Shown: positions 1 to 12,310, counted from the stretch's first letter. The stretch is 64,000 nt of DNA from Agriotes lineatus (GCA_940337035.1 OW679203.1:29025495-29089494); one strand, 5' to 3'. Numbers and translations: made by a program. The notes: generated by a model from the sequence alone, not told the origin.

Positions 1-1335
1 GAACATCTAGGTATCATAGCAACGAATTAACAATTTTTTTTTATTAACTAAAATGTTTTTGCATAAATGTCAATTTTTGGAGCGCACTAATCTCACTTTG
101 TTTGCATGTTTTCCTTTATTTTTAACTAACACCGGTTTCACAAGTTTAGTTATCACTGCACTGTTGTCTTTTTCACTTCTCAGGTAGCCTTTCAATGCTC
201 TTTGAGTTCTATGCCTCCTGACACTTCTTCCTTATCCTTCAGCTGCATTACCGATAGTTGGCATAATGAAATTTTACTTCTAACGTTGCATGCAACTTTT
301 GTAACGCCTCGAAACACCTCTGTATTTAAGCAAAATCATATTCTTGTCTTGACTTTACCCTTACGATATTTAATCTGTCAGTCACGAGCACAACTATTGA
401 ATAATGAGCTGAACGCAACCCTGCCGATACTGTTGTATTCAAATGCTAACCTTTGCTAATCAAATTACAGTTACTGCTGATCATTTCTTATGTAATTACC
501 AATGTTAAATTGTAAGCAATATACCATTACAATATATCCAATCCTTATATATAAATGCGTGTGCTGCCTGCCTGTGTGTATCACGTTTTCGTCGTTAACA
601 ATCGGGCGATCGATCCTGTCGTCACAGTACCCTTCACACTACAACGATAAGCATGTGCGGGCCTTGGCTGCACTACTTTGTTCGTGATTATGAACGCTAA
701 TGAAAATGAAAGTTGATGTCTTGCGGCTTTCTTTGTTAATGACGTTTAAAAACGTTTTATTCTGCAACTTCTTTATTCACAATTCAATTTGCAAAATGCG
801 AAAACCATTTTAAGTAGAATAAGGAGACATATGCAGTAGATATTAAAATAGCCTGATTGGACATATAACACAAGAAAGCTCATCCACTGTTCTAAAGCGG
901 AATTCGAGCTACCATAATTCTTCGTTCATAAAATAGAGTGATTGGATGTGTTAAATTTATTATGACCAGATCGAATGGATGATTATTTAGCATTAGAAAA
1001 ACTAATGTTATTCTGAGAATTACCATAGGTTTTTTAATTTAATTTTCTTTGTTTTCTAACACGTTTGGCTTTCAATATAGACACGTTCAATTGATATAAT
1101 TAAAATTTAAAATTCCTCGAATGTCTCTCCTTGGAGGATTCATAAATAATCTTAATGTGTAAACGGTTCTGTCATATTTGTTATTGTCAGTGCTAGGTAC
1201 TGTTATGCTCTGTAAGTTATTCTAAAAGTGGCGTGGTGTAATTTCAAAAATATGCGATATAAAAATTCAAAACGCACCAACTGACTTCCTTTAAGTGAAT
1301 ATTAGCGTTTAGAATTTTAATTCATTAATTCCAAT
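1..1335. other. AT-rich sequence, no gene recognised
   Basis: I see only short chance open frames here, with no domain motif and no codon bias. Around 540-625 there is a small stretch beginning with an ATATATA-type tract followed by a GC-richer segment. It resembles the 5' ends of dispersed insect repeats, but no matching 3' end could be found, so it is not called as an element. Confidence 0.5.
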
Positions 1336-1880
1336 TCCACATTTTTGCTGCCTTATATGCGTAATCATATAAGCGAGCGCCACATATTTAATGCAGGTTT
1401 TGCGTCATTTGGGCTGTGTTTCTGTCTCTTTTCGACGACCGCACGGCGCGGATGACGTGCCGCTTTTCACCTAAAACGGAAAAATGTGCAACGCTAAATA
1501 AATGCGTAATTTTATTGTTTTCAACTTCCTGTATTGAAATGTGCACCAGCGCCGTGAATATTAATTGCCCGTTTTCATACGCGCTCGGGACAGTTACTCA
1601 GGTTTTCTTCGAAAGTGCCAAACTTCGTTTCCAGGAAGATGCGTGCAATTAGCAATTGTTTCAGCAGCGTCAGATTTGTATTCCGGATGTGAAATATGAA
1701 ACATGCGAATGAACTCCAGAGGTCGATATTTTGCATTGCACTTAATTGGACAACTGGTGGAAATCGCAATTAAAGCTTGAAGGAATTTTCGAGGCAAATT
1801 GTACAAATTCGAAAGGCATTCTGCTGTTTCCAGTTGAGCGAATAATTAGAGCTAAATTTTAGTTAGTTGTGTTAGACGAG
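1336..1880. promoter_or_regulatory. Candidate conserved non-coding (regulatory) island
   Basis: Base composition changes from the AT-rich background to a more balanced, complex sequence without tandem or inverted repeats. It holds several homeodomain-type TAAT cores (ATTAATTG near 1560, CAATTAG near 1646, AATTAGAG near 1845) and a TGACGT half-site near 1452. Short open frames on both strands overlap one another and show no recognisable protein, which argues against an exon. By analogy with insect developmental enhancers this may be a conserved non-coding element. That is inference; only cross-species alignment would show it. Confidence 0.3.
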
Positions 1881-2339
1881 TTTTGGTGTGTTATATAAAA
1901 AAATCAATTTCCGATACTTTTGAAATGTGTCAAAGTGGTGGATGCAACTCACCTATGACCACAAGGCGCCAACGGGGCGCAAACAGTGCAGGTTCGAGGC
2001 CTCCTTGGCCCAGTGGCGGAGGCAGGCAGTTAAATGTAAAAGAACATAAACTTACTGGCCTGTAATTCTCATCGATAATAATAATTGTACTGAGCGTCAG
2101 AACTTTTCGCTAGTACTGCCCAATAGTAATCCACTGAATTAACTATTGTTACAAACCGTACAGAGTCGGCAAAAACTGGATACTGGTCTTTCACAGTACA
2201 GTAATTATCGTAAATCTTGCTAGGCTCTAATGGGACTTATAATTCGGAACTTCATGCTTCCGGTTGCGGAACCTCATGCTTCTGCGAATCACTGTGCGAA
2301 ACCTCGTGCTTTCGCGGGATTCACACCAGAACAAAACTG

Positions 2340-2850
2340 AAAATTCTAGCTATAGTTGGAGAAATTCCAAATTGGAAAAAATATTACATATCTTGCCTGC
2401 CTGCTGCCTTTGAATGGAACAGCCCTAGCTGTCGAAATTTTTCGAACGATTGTGGCATCACTGTGCTATTACACGAGTATGTCGCCTATAGGTTCGAAAT
2501 TATTCAAAGAACTACTTCACAACCGATTGAAAAATGAAACCGATCTTAATAATATCATACCAGACCGTCAGTTCGGTTTTCGAAAACCGCACTTAACTGC
2601 TTATTGAACGTAAAATTTAATCGGCAGTTTTTACAGACTTGGCGCAGACGCAGGAGTTCATATTACTTCTAAAATCAACAACGAAACACCATATAAATAC
2701 GAAATCCATGTGGAGTTCCCCAGGGAGGCTTGCTTGGGGCGTTTCTGTATTTATTGTATAGCCGACATACTCACTATTGATATTATGATATGTCCACCTT
2801 TGTCGATGATACGGGGTTTCTATCAATATGCAAGAACACAATGAAGCATC
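2340..2850 (+). pseudogene. Decayed jockey-type LINE reverse transcriptase fragment
   Basis: Two reading frames on the plus strand carry reverse transcriptase blocks. At about 2480-2595 the peptide reads SKLFKELL, then IIPDRQFGFRK, which is the finger/palm entry block of non-LTR retrotransposons (SKLFEKLL...QFGFR). At 2712-2828 another frame reads GVPQGGLLGAFLYLLY and later FVDDTGFLS, matching the GVPQGS and FADD catalytic blocks with an Ala to Val change, and with a stop codon at 2778-2780 between them. The RT core between the two blocks, including the KAFD region, is missing or unrecognisable. This is a dead fragment without endonuclease or recognisable ends. The jockey clade is suggested by the FADDTAxLS-like block and is not certain. 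Confidence 0.75.
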
Positions 2851-2940
2851 AAACTTCTTACTCGACTGACCAGTGGTGTATTAACCATACTTGCCGCCAG
2901 AAGCCCTGTGAATACTTTACTTAGTATTAAAAAATAGAAA

Positions 2941-3600
2941 TTATTTGCTGTAAGCCCTCCATATAAACATTCCAAAAATGTATACACCTCCCCACCCCCC
3001 ACCCCGGCGCAGAAACGTTGGCAGTATAACTTATCATGGAATGAAGTCAAAGCTTTCGATTTGTTTTTAAAGTTCTTTAGTTTCTTTCGTTAAGTTAGGT
3101 AAGGTTAGGTTAGGTTAAGTTAGGTTAAGTTAGGTCTAGGTTACGGTTAGGTTAGGTTGAGTTAAGTTAGGTTAGGTTAAACATTTCTATTGGAAAGCCC
3201 TCCATACGAACAGTCCAAATATGTATGCCCCCCGCGAAGTTCAAGCGGGCCACTTGCTCAGAGCTTGCCCTCTGACTACGTCCGAATAATAAAAAAGGTC
3301 TAGGTTACGGTTAGGTTAGGTTGAGTTAAGTTAGGTTAGGTTAAAAATTTCCATTGGAAATCCCTCCATACGAACATTCCAAAGATGTATGCCCCCCCCC
3401 CCCCCGCGCTGAAACGTTTGCAGTATAACTTAACATGGAGTAAAGTCAAAGCTTCCGATGTTTTAAACAAGTTTTTAGTTGCTTACAAATTAAATGTCGT
3501 TAAGTTAGCTAAGGTTAGGTTAGGTTAAGTTAGGTAAAGTTAGGTCTAGGTTACGGTTAGGTTAGGTTGAGTTAACTTAGGTTAGGTTAAGTTCCCTGAT
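2941..3600 (+). repeat. Tandem units rich in TTAGG-like (insect telomere-like) motifs
   Basis: Three partial copies of a composite unit lie head to tail. Each copy has a segment with CCCTCCATA, CATTCCAAA and ATGTATGCC, then a C-rich tract, then AAACGTT, GCAGTATAACTTA and AAAGTCAAAGCTT, ending in about 95 bp of GGTTAGGTTAGGTTAAG-type repeats. Those TTAGG stretches lie at about 3090-3180, 3298-3342 and 3507-3592. The middle copy is interrupted near 3230-3298. TTAGG is the usual insect telomeric repeat, but here it is degenerate (TTAAG, TTACGG and TTGAG variants) and embedded in a longer unit, so this is an interstitial dispersed or satellite repeat and not a telomere. Confidence 0.7.
3392..3405. 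repeat. Poly-C tract (14 C)
   Basis: An uninterrupted run of 14 C lies inside the second copy of the TTAGG-bearing unit. The equivalent position in the first copy is a broken C-rich tract (near 2990-3005), so the run has expanded. Its length may be unreliable in the assembly. Confidence 0.9.
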
Positions 3601-3605
3601 AAAAT

Positions 3606-4800
3606 GTGATAGCAGTCCCGGTGTAGGATGTAGGGAAGAGAAGAGTTTTAGTTGAGCGAGATTTTTGAAGATTTCTTCCTCAGAAAAAGAGTTTGGTTAA
3701 GCTAAAAAAATACGAAACAACCACCGCGTAACAAACGTAGAAGGCAACTCAAAAAGTTAATTGAATGGACACAACGCCGACCATTTGCTGTGGACATTAT
3801 GCCGACCATGGACAAAACGCCAGCCGTCTGAAGTGGTTTAAAGATGCTCTATGTCGTTCTAGTTTGTTTAGGTTAGCTCAGCCGTTGATCTTTTTTTTCC
3901 GTACCTATTTGGTCACGCACGTTTTGAATATGCAGATTTACATTTATTACTGCACATTTAAGTTTCGTAGTGACTAGGTTCTTACATAGCATTCTCAAAA
4001 ATAAGTGGTGGGTATCCGCCGCAAACGGTTGACCCCTCATAGGTATTCAAATTAAAAAAATTTGAGTGCTCCATTTAATCTTTGATTCCTTCGACGAGCA
4101 CAACATTCTAGGATTTTAAAATATCTAAAAAATCGAAATTTTTGACATTTTTCCCTGTTAACATCGAACCCCCGTAATCCGCATAGGGGTTTCCGCACGG
4201 GGAGCTTATATTTTTTTAATGTTCTTAGGGGGGCCTTTCCACTTTAAAGAATTCAGCGCAATCGGGCGTCACCACTATGCAATATGTGGCAACTACTGGT
4301 GCCTGGAAGTAAATATTTTATGATGGAGGTAAAACAATTTTTGTCGATCACTCCACTTTGGCGCCCCCTGAAATTTTGCGCCAGAAACCGGGACATCTTA
4401 GGCTTCTGCTAATACGCCACTGCCACTGGCTGAAGAAGGAAAATGTATGAGTTTACGAATATAATCGACTTTTGGCACACTAACTACTATTAGCCGCAGT
4501 AGATGCCCTGAAATGTACATAAACAACACCCCCACTCCCATAAGAATTGAAAGATTGGGACTTTGTTTAGATCAACGGTTACATGAGAAGCTCACATCCG
4601 AGTTAAGGAACAACTTCGTCCGAAGCTGAAACAATGATTATACTAGCTTTTTGGAACACGTTTACAGCTTTCAATAAAAATCAACTATTACCTTACAGAC
4701 TAACTCCTAAACCGATATGGACGTACAGAATTCAGTTGTAAGGATGTACAAAACCATTTAAATAAACAGTTTGCAGTGCACAATCTTGAGAATCATAGCC
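3606..4800. other. Intergenic, no gene recognised
   Basis: There is no coding or repeat structure I can assign. The stretch 3990-4400 is less AT-rich and reads like part of a dispersed element (phrases such as GTGGGTATCCGCC and AACCCCCGTAATCC), but no terminal repeats or second copy in this window were found. Confidence 0.4.
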
Positions 4801-4809
4801 GACACACCC

Positions 4810-5235
4810 TGGTATATGTAAATATAACCAATCAGACGCTATATGCCAGTCTATGTATCCGATATACAGATTGGTGCAGGCTCGTGCGAACATAGGGTCA
4901 TGCAAGACAATTACTCTTTTGTACTATAATGCACCTTGACTTTTTAATACTTCTATATAGTAACAAAACAAAGTCATTTATGAAGTTGGTTTATAAAATC
5001 TTTCTGATTGATCTCAAAAGGGATGCAATTTTTGTCTAGTGAAATAAATATCTGTTTTTCGTAATTTTGTCCTTTTTTACGAAAATCACAATTCAAAGTA
5101 GTGAAAACTCAATTGCCATGTTCCTATTTTGACCTACTTCACTGTATGGTACAGCAAGGTGTCTGTCTATGTTCGCACAAGCCGCCGCCAATTAGTGTAG
5201 CCTGGCAAAACATGTAAGTTAGCCTATATGCCTGA
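4810..5235. mobile_element. Probable small inverted-repeat element (MITE-like)
   Basis: The segment is bounded by diverged inverted arms. GGCTCGTGCGAACATAG (about 4885-4901) pairs with CTATGTTCGCACAAGCC (about 5178-5194) with one mismatch, and outward of these the arms share further blocks (AACCAATCAGACGCTATATG on the left, matched loosely by CCAATTAGTGTAGCCTGG on the right). There is no coding capacity. It is most simply an old non-autonomous DNA transposon, but the ends and target duplication are not clear. Confidence 0.4.
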
Positions 5236-5854
5236 CATCTCATATTTTGGATATCAAAACCCAAAAGTATTTACTAACTTTTTCTCCAAAATATTAGTAC
5301 AAGCATAACCGGTTTTTTCTTTTACTTGTAAAAAAACAAACTTCGCTCATCAATCGTGCATTAGTTCTTATTTTTCTCAACATATCTAATACTAAATGGG
5401 AGTTGTTCTGTGTGCGATACTTTAGGAGTTTGTTATAGTCAGTTAGAGGTTTGCATCTATTTTTAGCTTTATTTACTAGCGATATAACTCACTTTATTTT
5501 TCTCGAAATGCTACTTTCGTACTTGAATAACTTCCTGGCGCATTGTTAAAAGAAAATCATCAAAATCTTTTAGACCTCGCGTTTGGTCCTTTAGGAGAAT
5601 TTGTAATTGAGCGATAACTGCGTCTTTGTCATTTTTCCCCAATTTTTATCATTGGATTAAGAAAATAAAATCTGGGAGACAAACAGCAGTTTTTGGTGAG
5701 TCGTGCCGTGAGTGTAGTTACCTATTTTAATCCATTCTAGATGGTTTTCGATAAATCCTCACCTCTGGAGATTAGGGCACTAAGCCGTTTTCCACCTGAA
5801 GTAAGTAGTTTTTCCCAAAAGCGATTCCTATTTGTACGCTAATAGCGTCACGTT
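5236..5854. other. Intergenic, no gene recognised
   Basis: I see no coding frames or clear repeat boundaries. The right end may belong to the dispersed repeat that is recognisable from 5855 onward. Confidence 0.4.
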
Positions 5855-6720
5855 TTAGAATTTTCTAGATTTTCGTATCTTTCTATGTAATGTTTTTTCT
5901 TTTTGTTTTGGATGCATTTTGTATCGGATTGTGGACTCTGGTATTTGGATTTTCTAATATATGGAAATGGTGGCGATTACGGCTCAGCTTTGACTTCGCT
6001 TTCGTAGTCTGCATGATTTGTCCACGTTAGTACCATTCTATCCAGCAGCTAGATGAGGTTGACACCACATCAGTTTCCTTGATCGATGCTGGATTTAACA
6101 GATAAGCTACGACCTTATACTCTAAATATTTTTGCCGGAATTCAAAATGTATGGGCGCGAATAAGTCTACAAGTTGATGATTTTTAAATTTTCTTTCCCA
6201 TGCCGGTTTTACCATTAATGTATTAATACAGTCGTGATTTGTAGGCGCATTTCCTACGTAACTTGCGCTGGTTTATCTTAAACTTACGTTTATAATTATA
6301 AATTGCGTTATGCTGCGAACGCAGCGTGTACACTTGGTGAGTATTAGGTTGGAGTCAGTTACATACGTACCTTGTCTTTACATACCCTAAATACAATATT
6401 TTATTTCAGTACGAAGAAATACCCTTTTATATTATTTATTTTAATGTAGGCATTGGAAAAAATTGTCACTGTAATTGCGTCATATTTATCCCTTTTCCTT
6501 TTTCCTAATAGCTTCTAGGCTATCAAAAAGCCTGTAGCTGATGAATGTAATCTTGAGATATCTCCTTTTAATGTAAGTTACAATTCGAACTTAGATTCGC
6601 GAGTTGTTTACAATCAAGTTGGTGGCGCCCGTATTTAGTTTTGATCATTTTAGTATTAACCCACTTTCTTCTACTCAGTTGACTTGTTGAACGCTATTGG
6701 TTACAGGACTATTTTGGTTA
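5855..6720 (+). repeat. Dispersed repeat, copy A (inverted copy at 39.6-40.4 kb)
   Basis: Several blocks here match the reverse complement of 39635-40445 in the same order. They include TTTGGATGCATTTTG (near 5908), GGTGGCGATTACGGCTCAGC (near 5970), TTCCTTGATCGATGCTGGAT (near 6075), AGATAAGCTACGACCTTAT (near 6100), GAACGCAGCGTGTACAC (near 6317), AAGTTGGTGGCGCCCGT (near 6617) and AACGCTATTGGTTAC (near 6691). The two copies are about 33 kb apart and opposite in orientation. No long frame is shared, so the element is probably non-coding. Its superfamily is not known from what is visible; no terminal inverted repeat was recognised. Confidence 0.7.
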
Positions 6721-6990
6721 TTAACAGCTTGCTATCATGCTTAAATTGTTACAAGATTATTATTAGTACTATTTAGTACTAGAGAATTCAGCAATCACAA
6801 GTTGTAAAAGAACATACAAATATTTGGCAGATTTTATTTCTGATATTTTGGTAAACGTCCCGACTATTGCAGTAAGTTCATTTTATTTTTTGGGTGAGAC
6901 CTATTTTGCTGAGGTTTTTTTCGATTTCTATGTGATGTTTAAGAATTTTAGATCATACTGGCTGATCAGAGTGCTGCTTGCGACCTAATA

Positions 6991-9900
6991 GAAAATTACC
7001 TGCACATGAAAATGATGTAACTGATCAACTTACTAATGAAGCATGCGAAGTCAGAAGATTGAACAGAAACTAGTCACCCATGGACCTAGTATACAGCCCA
7101 TGGGAGGCTTCATGCGGATCTAGGTATCCCATAAACAAGAGACGTAATACGTAACTTAGCCAAAGAAAAGCGTGAAAAGTTTTCTGGGTATGACATTGAT
7201 GTAACTGATCAACTTGTTGTCCAATCACGCGAGTTCAAAAGACTAAAATAAAAATAACCGTTTAAAGACCCGGCGTATAGCCAATTATTAGACGCTCCGC
7301 ACGGATCTACGTATTCATAAATAAGAGACGCAATACGTAAATTAGCCAAAAAAGTGGTGAAAAATTACGTTCACATGGAATAGATGTAATTAGTCAACTT
7401 GTTAATGAACGATGGTGGTTCAAAAGACTGAAAAGAAAATGGCCGCCAATGATCTGGTGTATAACCAATCAGACCCTTCATGCGGACATGCCTATGTCAT
7501 ATGTAAGAGACAGCACACGTAAATAAGCCAAGTATGGCATGGAAAATCACCTGGACATGAAAATGATCTAATTAATGAACTTGCTAATGAACCACACGAA
7601 GTCAGAAGATTGAAAAGAAATTAGTCACCCAAGGACCTGGTGTATAGCAGGGGCTCTATGCAGATTTAGGTATCCCATAAACAAGAGAGGGAATACGTAA
7701 ATAAGCCAAAGGGCCACGGAAAATCACCTGGACATGAAAATGATCTAATTAATCAACTTGCTAATGAACCGCACGAAGTCAGAAGATTGAAAAGAAATTA
7801 GTCACCCAAGGACCTGGTGTATAGCCCATTAGAAGCTCTATGCGGATTTAGGTATCCCATTAACAAGAGATGGAATAAGTAAATAAGCCAAATAGGCCAT
7901 GGAAAATCACCTGGACATGAAAATGATCTAATTAATCAACTTGCTAATGAACCACACGAAGTCAGAAGATTGAAAAGAAATTAGTCACCCAAGGACCTGG
8001 TGTATAGCAGGGGCTCTATGCAGATTTAGGTATCCCATAAACAAGAGAGGGAATACGTAAATAAGCCAAAGGGCCACGGAAAATCACCTGGACATGAAAA
8101 TGATCTAATTAATCAACTTGCTAATGAACCGCACGAAGTCAGAAGATTGAAAAGAAATTAGTCACCCAAGGACCTGGTGTATAGCCCATTAGAAGCTCTA
8201 TGCGGATTTATGTATCCCATTAAGAAGAGACGGAATACGTAAATAAGCCAAATAGGCCATAGAAAATCACCTGGACATGAAAATGTTCTAATTAATCCAC
8301 TTGCTAATGAACCACACGAAGTCAGAAAATTTAAACGAAATTAGTCACCCAAGGAACTGGTGTATAGCAGGGGCTCTATGCAGATTTAGGTATCCCAACA
8401 AGAGAGGGAATACGTAAATAAGCCAAAGGGCCACGGAAAATCACCTGGAGATGAAAATGATCTAATTAATCAACTTGCTATTGAACCACACGAAGTCAGA
8501 CGATTGAAAAGAAACTAGTCACCCAAGGACCTAGTGTATAGCCCATTAGAGGTTCTATGCGGATTTAGGTATCCCATTAACAAGAGACGGAATACGTAGG
8601 TAAATAGGCCAAATAGGCCATGGAAAATTACCTGGACATGAAAATGATCTAATTAATGAACTTGCTAATGAGCCACACGAAGTCAGAAGATTGAAAAGAA
8701 ACTAGTCACCCAAGGACCTGGTGTATAGCCCATTAGAGGCTTCTATGCGGATTTAGGTATCCCATTAACAAGAGATGGAATACGTAAATAAGCCAAATAG
8801 GCCATGGAAAATCACCTGGTCATGAAAATGATCTAATTAATCAACTTGATAATGAACCAGACGAAATCAGAAAATTGAACAGATACTTGTCACCCAAGGA
8901 CTGATGTATACCCCATTAGAAGCGCCATGCGGATCTAAGTATCAGATAAACAAGAGACGGAATACGTAAATAAGCCAAATAGGCCATAGAAAATCACCTG
9001 GACATGAAAATGATCTAATTAATCAACTTGCTAATGAACCACACGAAGTCAGAAGATTGAAAAGAAATTAGTCACCCAAGGACCTGGTGTATAGCAGGGG
9101 CTCTATTCAGATTTAGGTATCCCATAAACAAGAGAGGGAATACGTAAATAAGCCAAAGGGCCACGGAAAATCACCTGGAGATGAAAATGATCTAATTAAT
9201 CAACTTGCTAATGAACCACACGAAGTCAGAAGATTGAAAAGAAATTAGTCACCCAAGGACCTGGTGTATAGCCCATTAGAGGCTTCTATGCGGATTTAGG
9301 TATCCCATTAACAAGAGACGGAATACGTAAATAAGCCAAATAGGCCATGGAAAATCACCTGGACATGAAAATGATCTAATTAATCGACTTGTTAATGAAC
9401 CACACGAAGTCAGAAGATTGAAAAGAAACTAGTCACCCAAGGACATGGTGTACAGCCCATTAGAGGCTCTATGCGGATTTAGGTATCACATTAACAAGAG
9501 ACGGAATACGTAAATAAGCCAAATAGGCCATGGAAATTCACCTGGACATGAAAATGATCTAATTAATCAACTTGCTAATGAACCACACAAAGTCAGACGA
9601 TTGAAAAGAAACTAGTCACCCAAGGAACTGGTGTATAGCAGGGGCTCTATGCAGATTTAGGTATCCTATAAATAAGAGAGGGAATACGTAAATAAGCCAA
9701 AGGGCCACGGAAAATTACCTGGACATGAAAATGATCTAATTAATCAACTTGCTAATGAAGCACACAAAGTCAGACGATTGAAAAGAAACTAGTCACCCAA
9801 GGACCTGGTGTATAGCCCATTAGAGGCTTCTATGCGGATTTAGGTATCCCATTAACAAGAGACGGAATACGTAAATAAGCCAAATAGGGCATGGAAAATC

Positions 9901-11840
9901 ACCTGGTCATGAAAATGATCTAATTAATCGACTTGTTAATGAACCACACGAAGTCAGAAGATTGAAAAGAAACTAGTCACCCAAGGACATGGTGTACAGC
10001 CCATTAGAGGCTCTATGCGGATTTAGGTATCACATTAACAAGAGACGGAATACGTAAATAAGCCAAATAGGCCATGGAAATTCACCTGGACATGAAAATG
10101 ATCTAATTAATCAACTTGCTAATGAATCCCACGAAGTCAGAAGAGTGAAAAGAAACTACTCACCCAAGGACCTGGTTTATAGCCCATTAGAAGCTCTATG
10201 CGGATTTAGGTATCCCATTAACAAGAGATGGAATACGTAAATAAGCCAAATAGGCCATGGAAAATTACCTGGACATGAAAATGATCTAATTAATGAACTT
10301 GCTAATGAACCACACGAAGTCAGAAGATTGAAAAGAAACTAGTCACCCAAGGACCTGGTGTACAGCCCATTAGAGGCTTCTATGCGGATTTAGGTATCCC
10401 ATTAACAAGAGATGGAATACGTAAATAAGCCAAATAGGCCATGGAAAATCACCTGGTCATGAAAATGATCTAATTAATCAACTTGATAATGAACCAGACG
10501 AAATCCGAAAATTGAACAGATACTTGTCACCCAAGGACTGATGTATACCCCATTAGAAGCGCCATGCGGATCTAAGTATCAGATAAACAAGAGACGCAAC
10601 ACCTAAATTAGCCAAAAAGACGTGAAAAATTACTTGCACATGGAAATGATGCAATTAATCAACTTGCTAATAAACTTATGTAAATAAGAGACAGAATACG
10701 TAAACAAGCCAAATATTCTATGGAAAATTACCTGAACATGAAAATGATCTAATTAATCAACTTGCTGATGAACCACACGAAGTCAGAAGAGTGAAAAGAA
10801 ACTAGTCACCCAAGGACCTGGTGTATAGCCCATTAGAGGCTCTATGCGGATTTAGGTATCCCATTAACAAGAGACGGAATACGTAAATAAGCCAAATAGG
10901 CCATGGAAAATCACTTGGACATGAAAATGATCTAATTAATCAACTTGCTAATGAACCACACGAAGTCAGAAGAATGAAAAGAAATTAGTCACCCAAGGAC
11001 CTGGTGTATAGCAGGGGTCTATACAGATTTAGGTATCCCATAAACAAGAGAAGGAATACGTAAATAAGCCAAAGGGCCATGGAAAAGCACCTAGACATGA
11101 AAATGATCTAATTAATCAACTTGCTAATGAACCACACGAAGTCAGAAGATTGAAAAGAAATTAGTCACCCAAGGACCTGATGTATAGCTCATTAGAGGCT
11201 CTATGCGGATTTAGGTATCCCACTAACAAGAGACAGAATACGTAAATAAGCCAAATAGGCCATGGAAAATTACCTGGGCATGAAAATGATCTAATTAATG
11301 AACTTGCTAATGAACCACACGAAGTCAGAAGACTAAAAAGGAACTAGTCACCCAAGGACCTGATGTATAGCCCATTACAAGCTCTATGCGGATTTAGGTA
11401 TCCCAATAACAAGAGACGGAATACGTAAATAAGCCAAATAGGCCATGGAAAATCACCTGGACTTGAAAATGATCTAATTAATCAACTTGCTAATGAACCA
11501 CACGAAGTCAGAAGATTGAAAAGAAATTAGTCACCCAAGGACCTGGTGTATAGCAGGGGCTCTATGCAGATTTAGGTATCTCATAAACAAGAGAGGGAAT
11601 ACGTAAATAAGCCGAAGGGCCACGGAAAATCACCTGGAGATGAAAATGATCTAATTAAGCAACTGGCTAATGAACCACACGAAGTCAAAAGATTGAAGAG
11701 AAACTGCTGTGTAGCCATTTAAACGCTCTATGCAAACCTAGGTGTCCCATAAATAAGAGACGCAATACGTAAATTAGCCGAAAAAAATTACTTGCACATG
11801 AAAATTATGTAACTGATCAACTTAACAACTTGCTAATGAA
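6991..11840 (+). repeat. Satellite array, about 180 bp monomer, about 27 copies
   Basis: A monomer beginning GAAAATCACCTGGACATG recurs at 6991, 7173, 7359, 7542, 7719, 7902, 8079, 8262, 8436, 8623, 8807, 8989, 9166, 9350, 9533, 9710, 9894, 10077, 10260, 10444, 10624, 10723, 10906, 11082, 11265, 11448 and 11625, with a partial unit near 11781. There are two main types. Type A (about 177 bp) has GCAGGGGCTCTATGCAGATT and GGGCCACGG. Type B (about 182 bp) has GCCCATTAGAGGCTCTATG and AATAGGCCATGG. They alternate A-B-A-B from 7542 to about 8623, a dimeric higher-order unit of about 360 bp. Monomers at both edges (6991-7541 and after 11690) are much more diverged than the centre, the usual result of unequal exchange. 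Monomer 10624 is cut to about 99 bp. Confidence 0.95.
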
Positions 11841-12310
11841 ATTCTTCTGTGTTCAAGTGTTTTTTTTAAACATAGCATGAACAACTATAGTGTGTTGATA
11901 AATAACGTTGTATTCTATGCCAGAGGCGTTAGCTACTGTACATACCTTGTAGTTACAGCTATATGAGGTCTTGTATTATCGTGTAGAAAATATTGTGACA
12001 TATATTACCCTTTAATATAACAATTTAGTGCAGTCTCTTAGATATGATAATTGTAATTTAGCATTTTCCTGTTAAATTTAACTTAAATTCTGGTAACTAT
12101 CCCAATAGTATGATTACATCAGTTTAATACTATAAAAACTGTGCTGCTCAGCAGAAATGATTTAAATAGTAATAGATAATTAAAATTTATATTATAAACA
12201 CAGTTTCTAAACTTTTTGTTGTGTTATTATTCTTGAGTAATTTTTGTATACGTAGGTATTAGTAATTCTATGCAAATTATTCGGTTTGTAATTGCTACAA
12301 GTAAAATAAA
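11841..12310. other. AT-rich intergenic, nothing recognised
   Basis: The sequence is AT-rich and follows directly after the last satellite fragment. I see no coding frame, inverted repeat or known element. Confidence 0.5.

Noticed and set aside
6991..11840. CRISPR array
   Set aside because: Direct repeats are contiguous about 180 bp monomers without unique spacers, in a eukaryotic context; this is a satellite.
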